From UBA3700 sp964478025 (GTDB taxonomy: Bacteria > Bacillota > Clostridia > Christensenellales > UBA3700), in NCBI GenBank assembly GCA_964478025.1, contig CAYZGK010000024.1, forward strand, positions 1 to 12,839: DNA of 12,839 nucleotides. Direction: 5' to 3'. Positions 12,807-12,839 of the stretch are shown in pieces. A program made the position numbers and the translations under genes. The first letter of the stretch is position 1. Every line of letters begins with the position of its first letter. Under the pieces are notes generated by a model. The model saw only the letters and a list, made by a program, of their open reading frames with translations. It had not been told where the DNA came from and did not search any database.

Positions 12807-12839
12807 TAAACACAGAGCATAAAGAAAAGGGATAATTTT

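Overview
This is a low-GC, AT-rich chromosomal window from a member of the Firmicutes, most likely an uncultured or gut-type Clostridia. The evidence is an L27 with the N-terminal extension cleaved by the Prp protease, an L21 leader, strong Shine-Dalgarno sites, sigma-A promoters, and the gene neighbourhood of B12-binding-type radical SAM, DUF2344 and RNase G beside rplU-prp-rpmA. TGA acts as a normal stop in several ATGA overlaps, so this is not a mollicute code. I see no rRNA, tRNA, CRISPR array or insertion sequence.

Layout, left to right. (1) 1-1060, minus strand: the ribosomal operon rplU-prp-rpmA with a strong promoter and L21 leader; a ribosome binding site at the left edge shows that another gene follows outside the window, by synteny probably obgE. 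(2) 1144-3129, minus strand: three accessory genes lie between rplU and rng. They are a basic 141-residue conserved unknown, an ADP-ribosylglycohydrolase, and a 72-residue acidic unknown with a very good promoter and a leader of about 177 nt. The spacers hold a long structured terminator and a hairpin with a GNRA tetraloop. (3) 3255-8079, minus strand: a tightly coupled operon of ROK sugar kinase, TIGR03960-type radical SAM protein, TIGR03936/DUF2344 partner and RNase G, with gaps or overlaps of a few bases. (4) 8253-9620, plus strand: a divergent two-gene module that looks like a toxin-antitoxin pair. A DUF3990-type ADP-ribosyltransferase-like protein overlaps by 38 nt a protein with a C-terminal Xre helix-turn-helix, and a perfect 16-bp palindrome sits inside their promoter. 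(5) 9650-12806, minus strand: an operon of a Sel1-repeat protein, Maf nucleotide pyrophosphatase and a divergent MreB-like actin, with its own extended -10 promoter.

Most genes are housekeeping (ribosome assembly, RNA processing, nucleotide-pool cleaning, cell shape). The accessory content is the ART-like/Xre module and the block between rng and rplU, which includes an ADP-ribosyl hydrolase. A potential ADP-ribosylation writer and a potential eraser thus occur within 7 kb, although nothing in the sequence proves that they act together.
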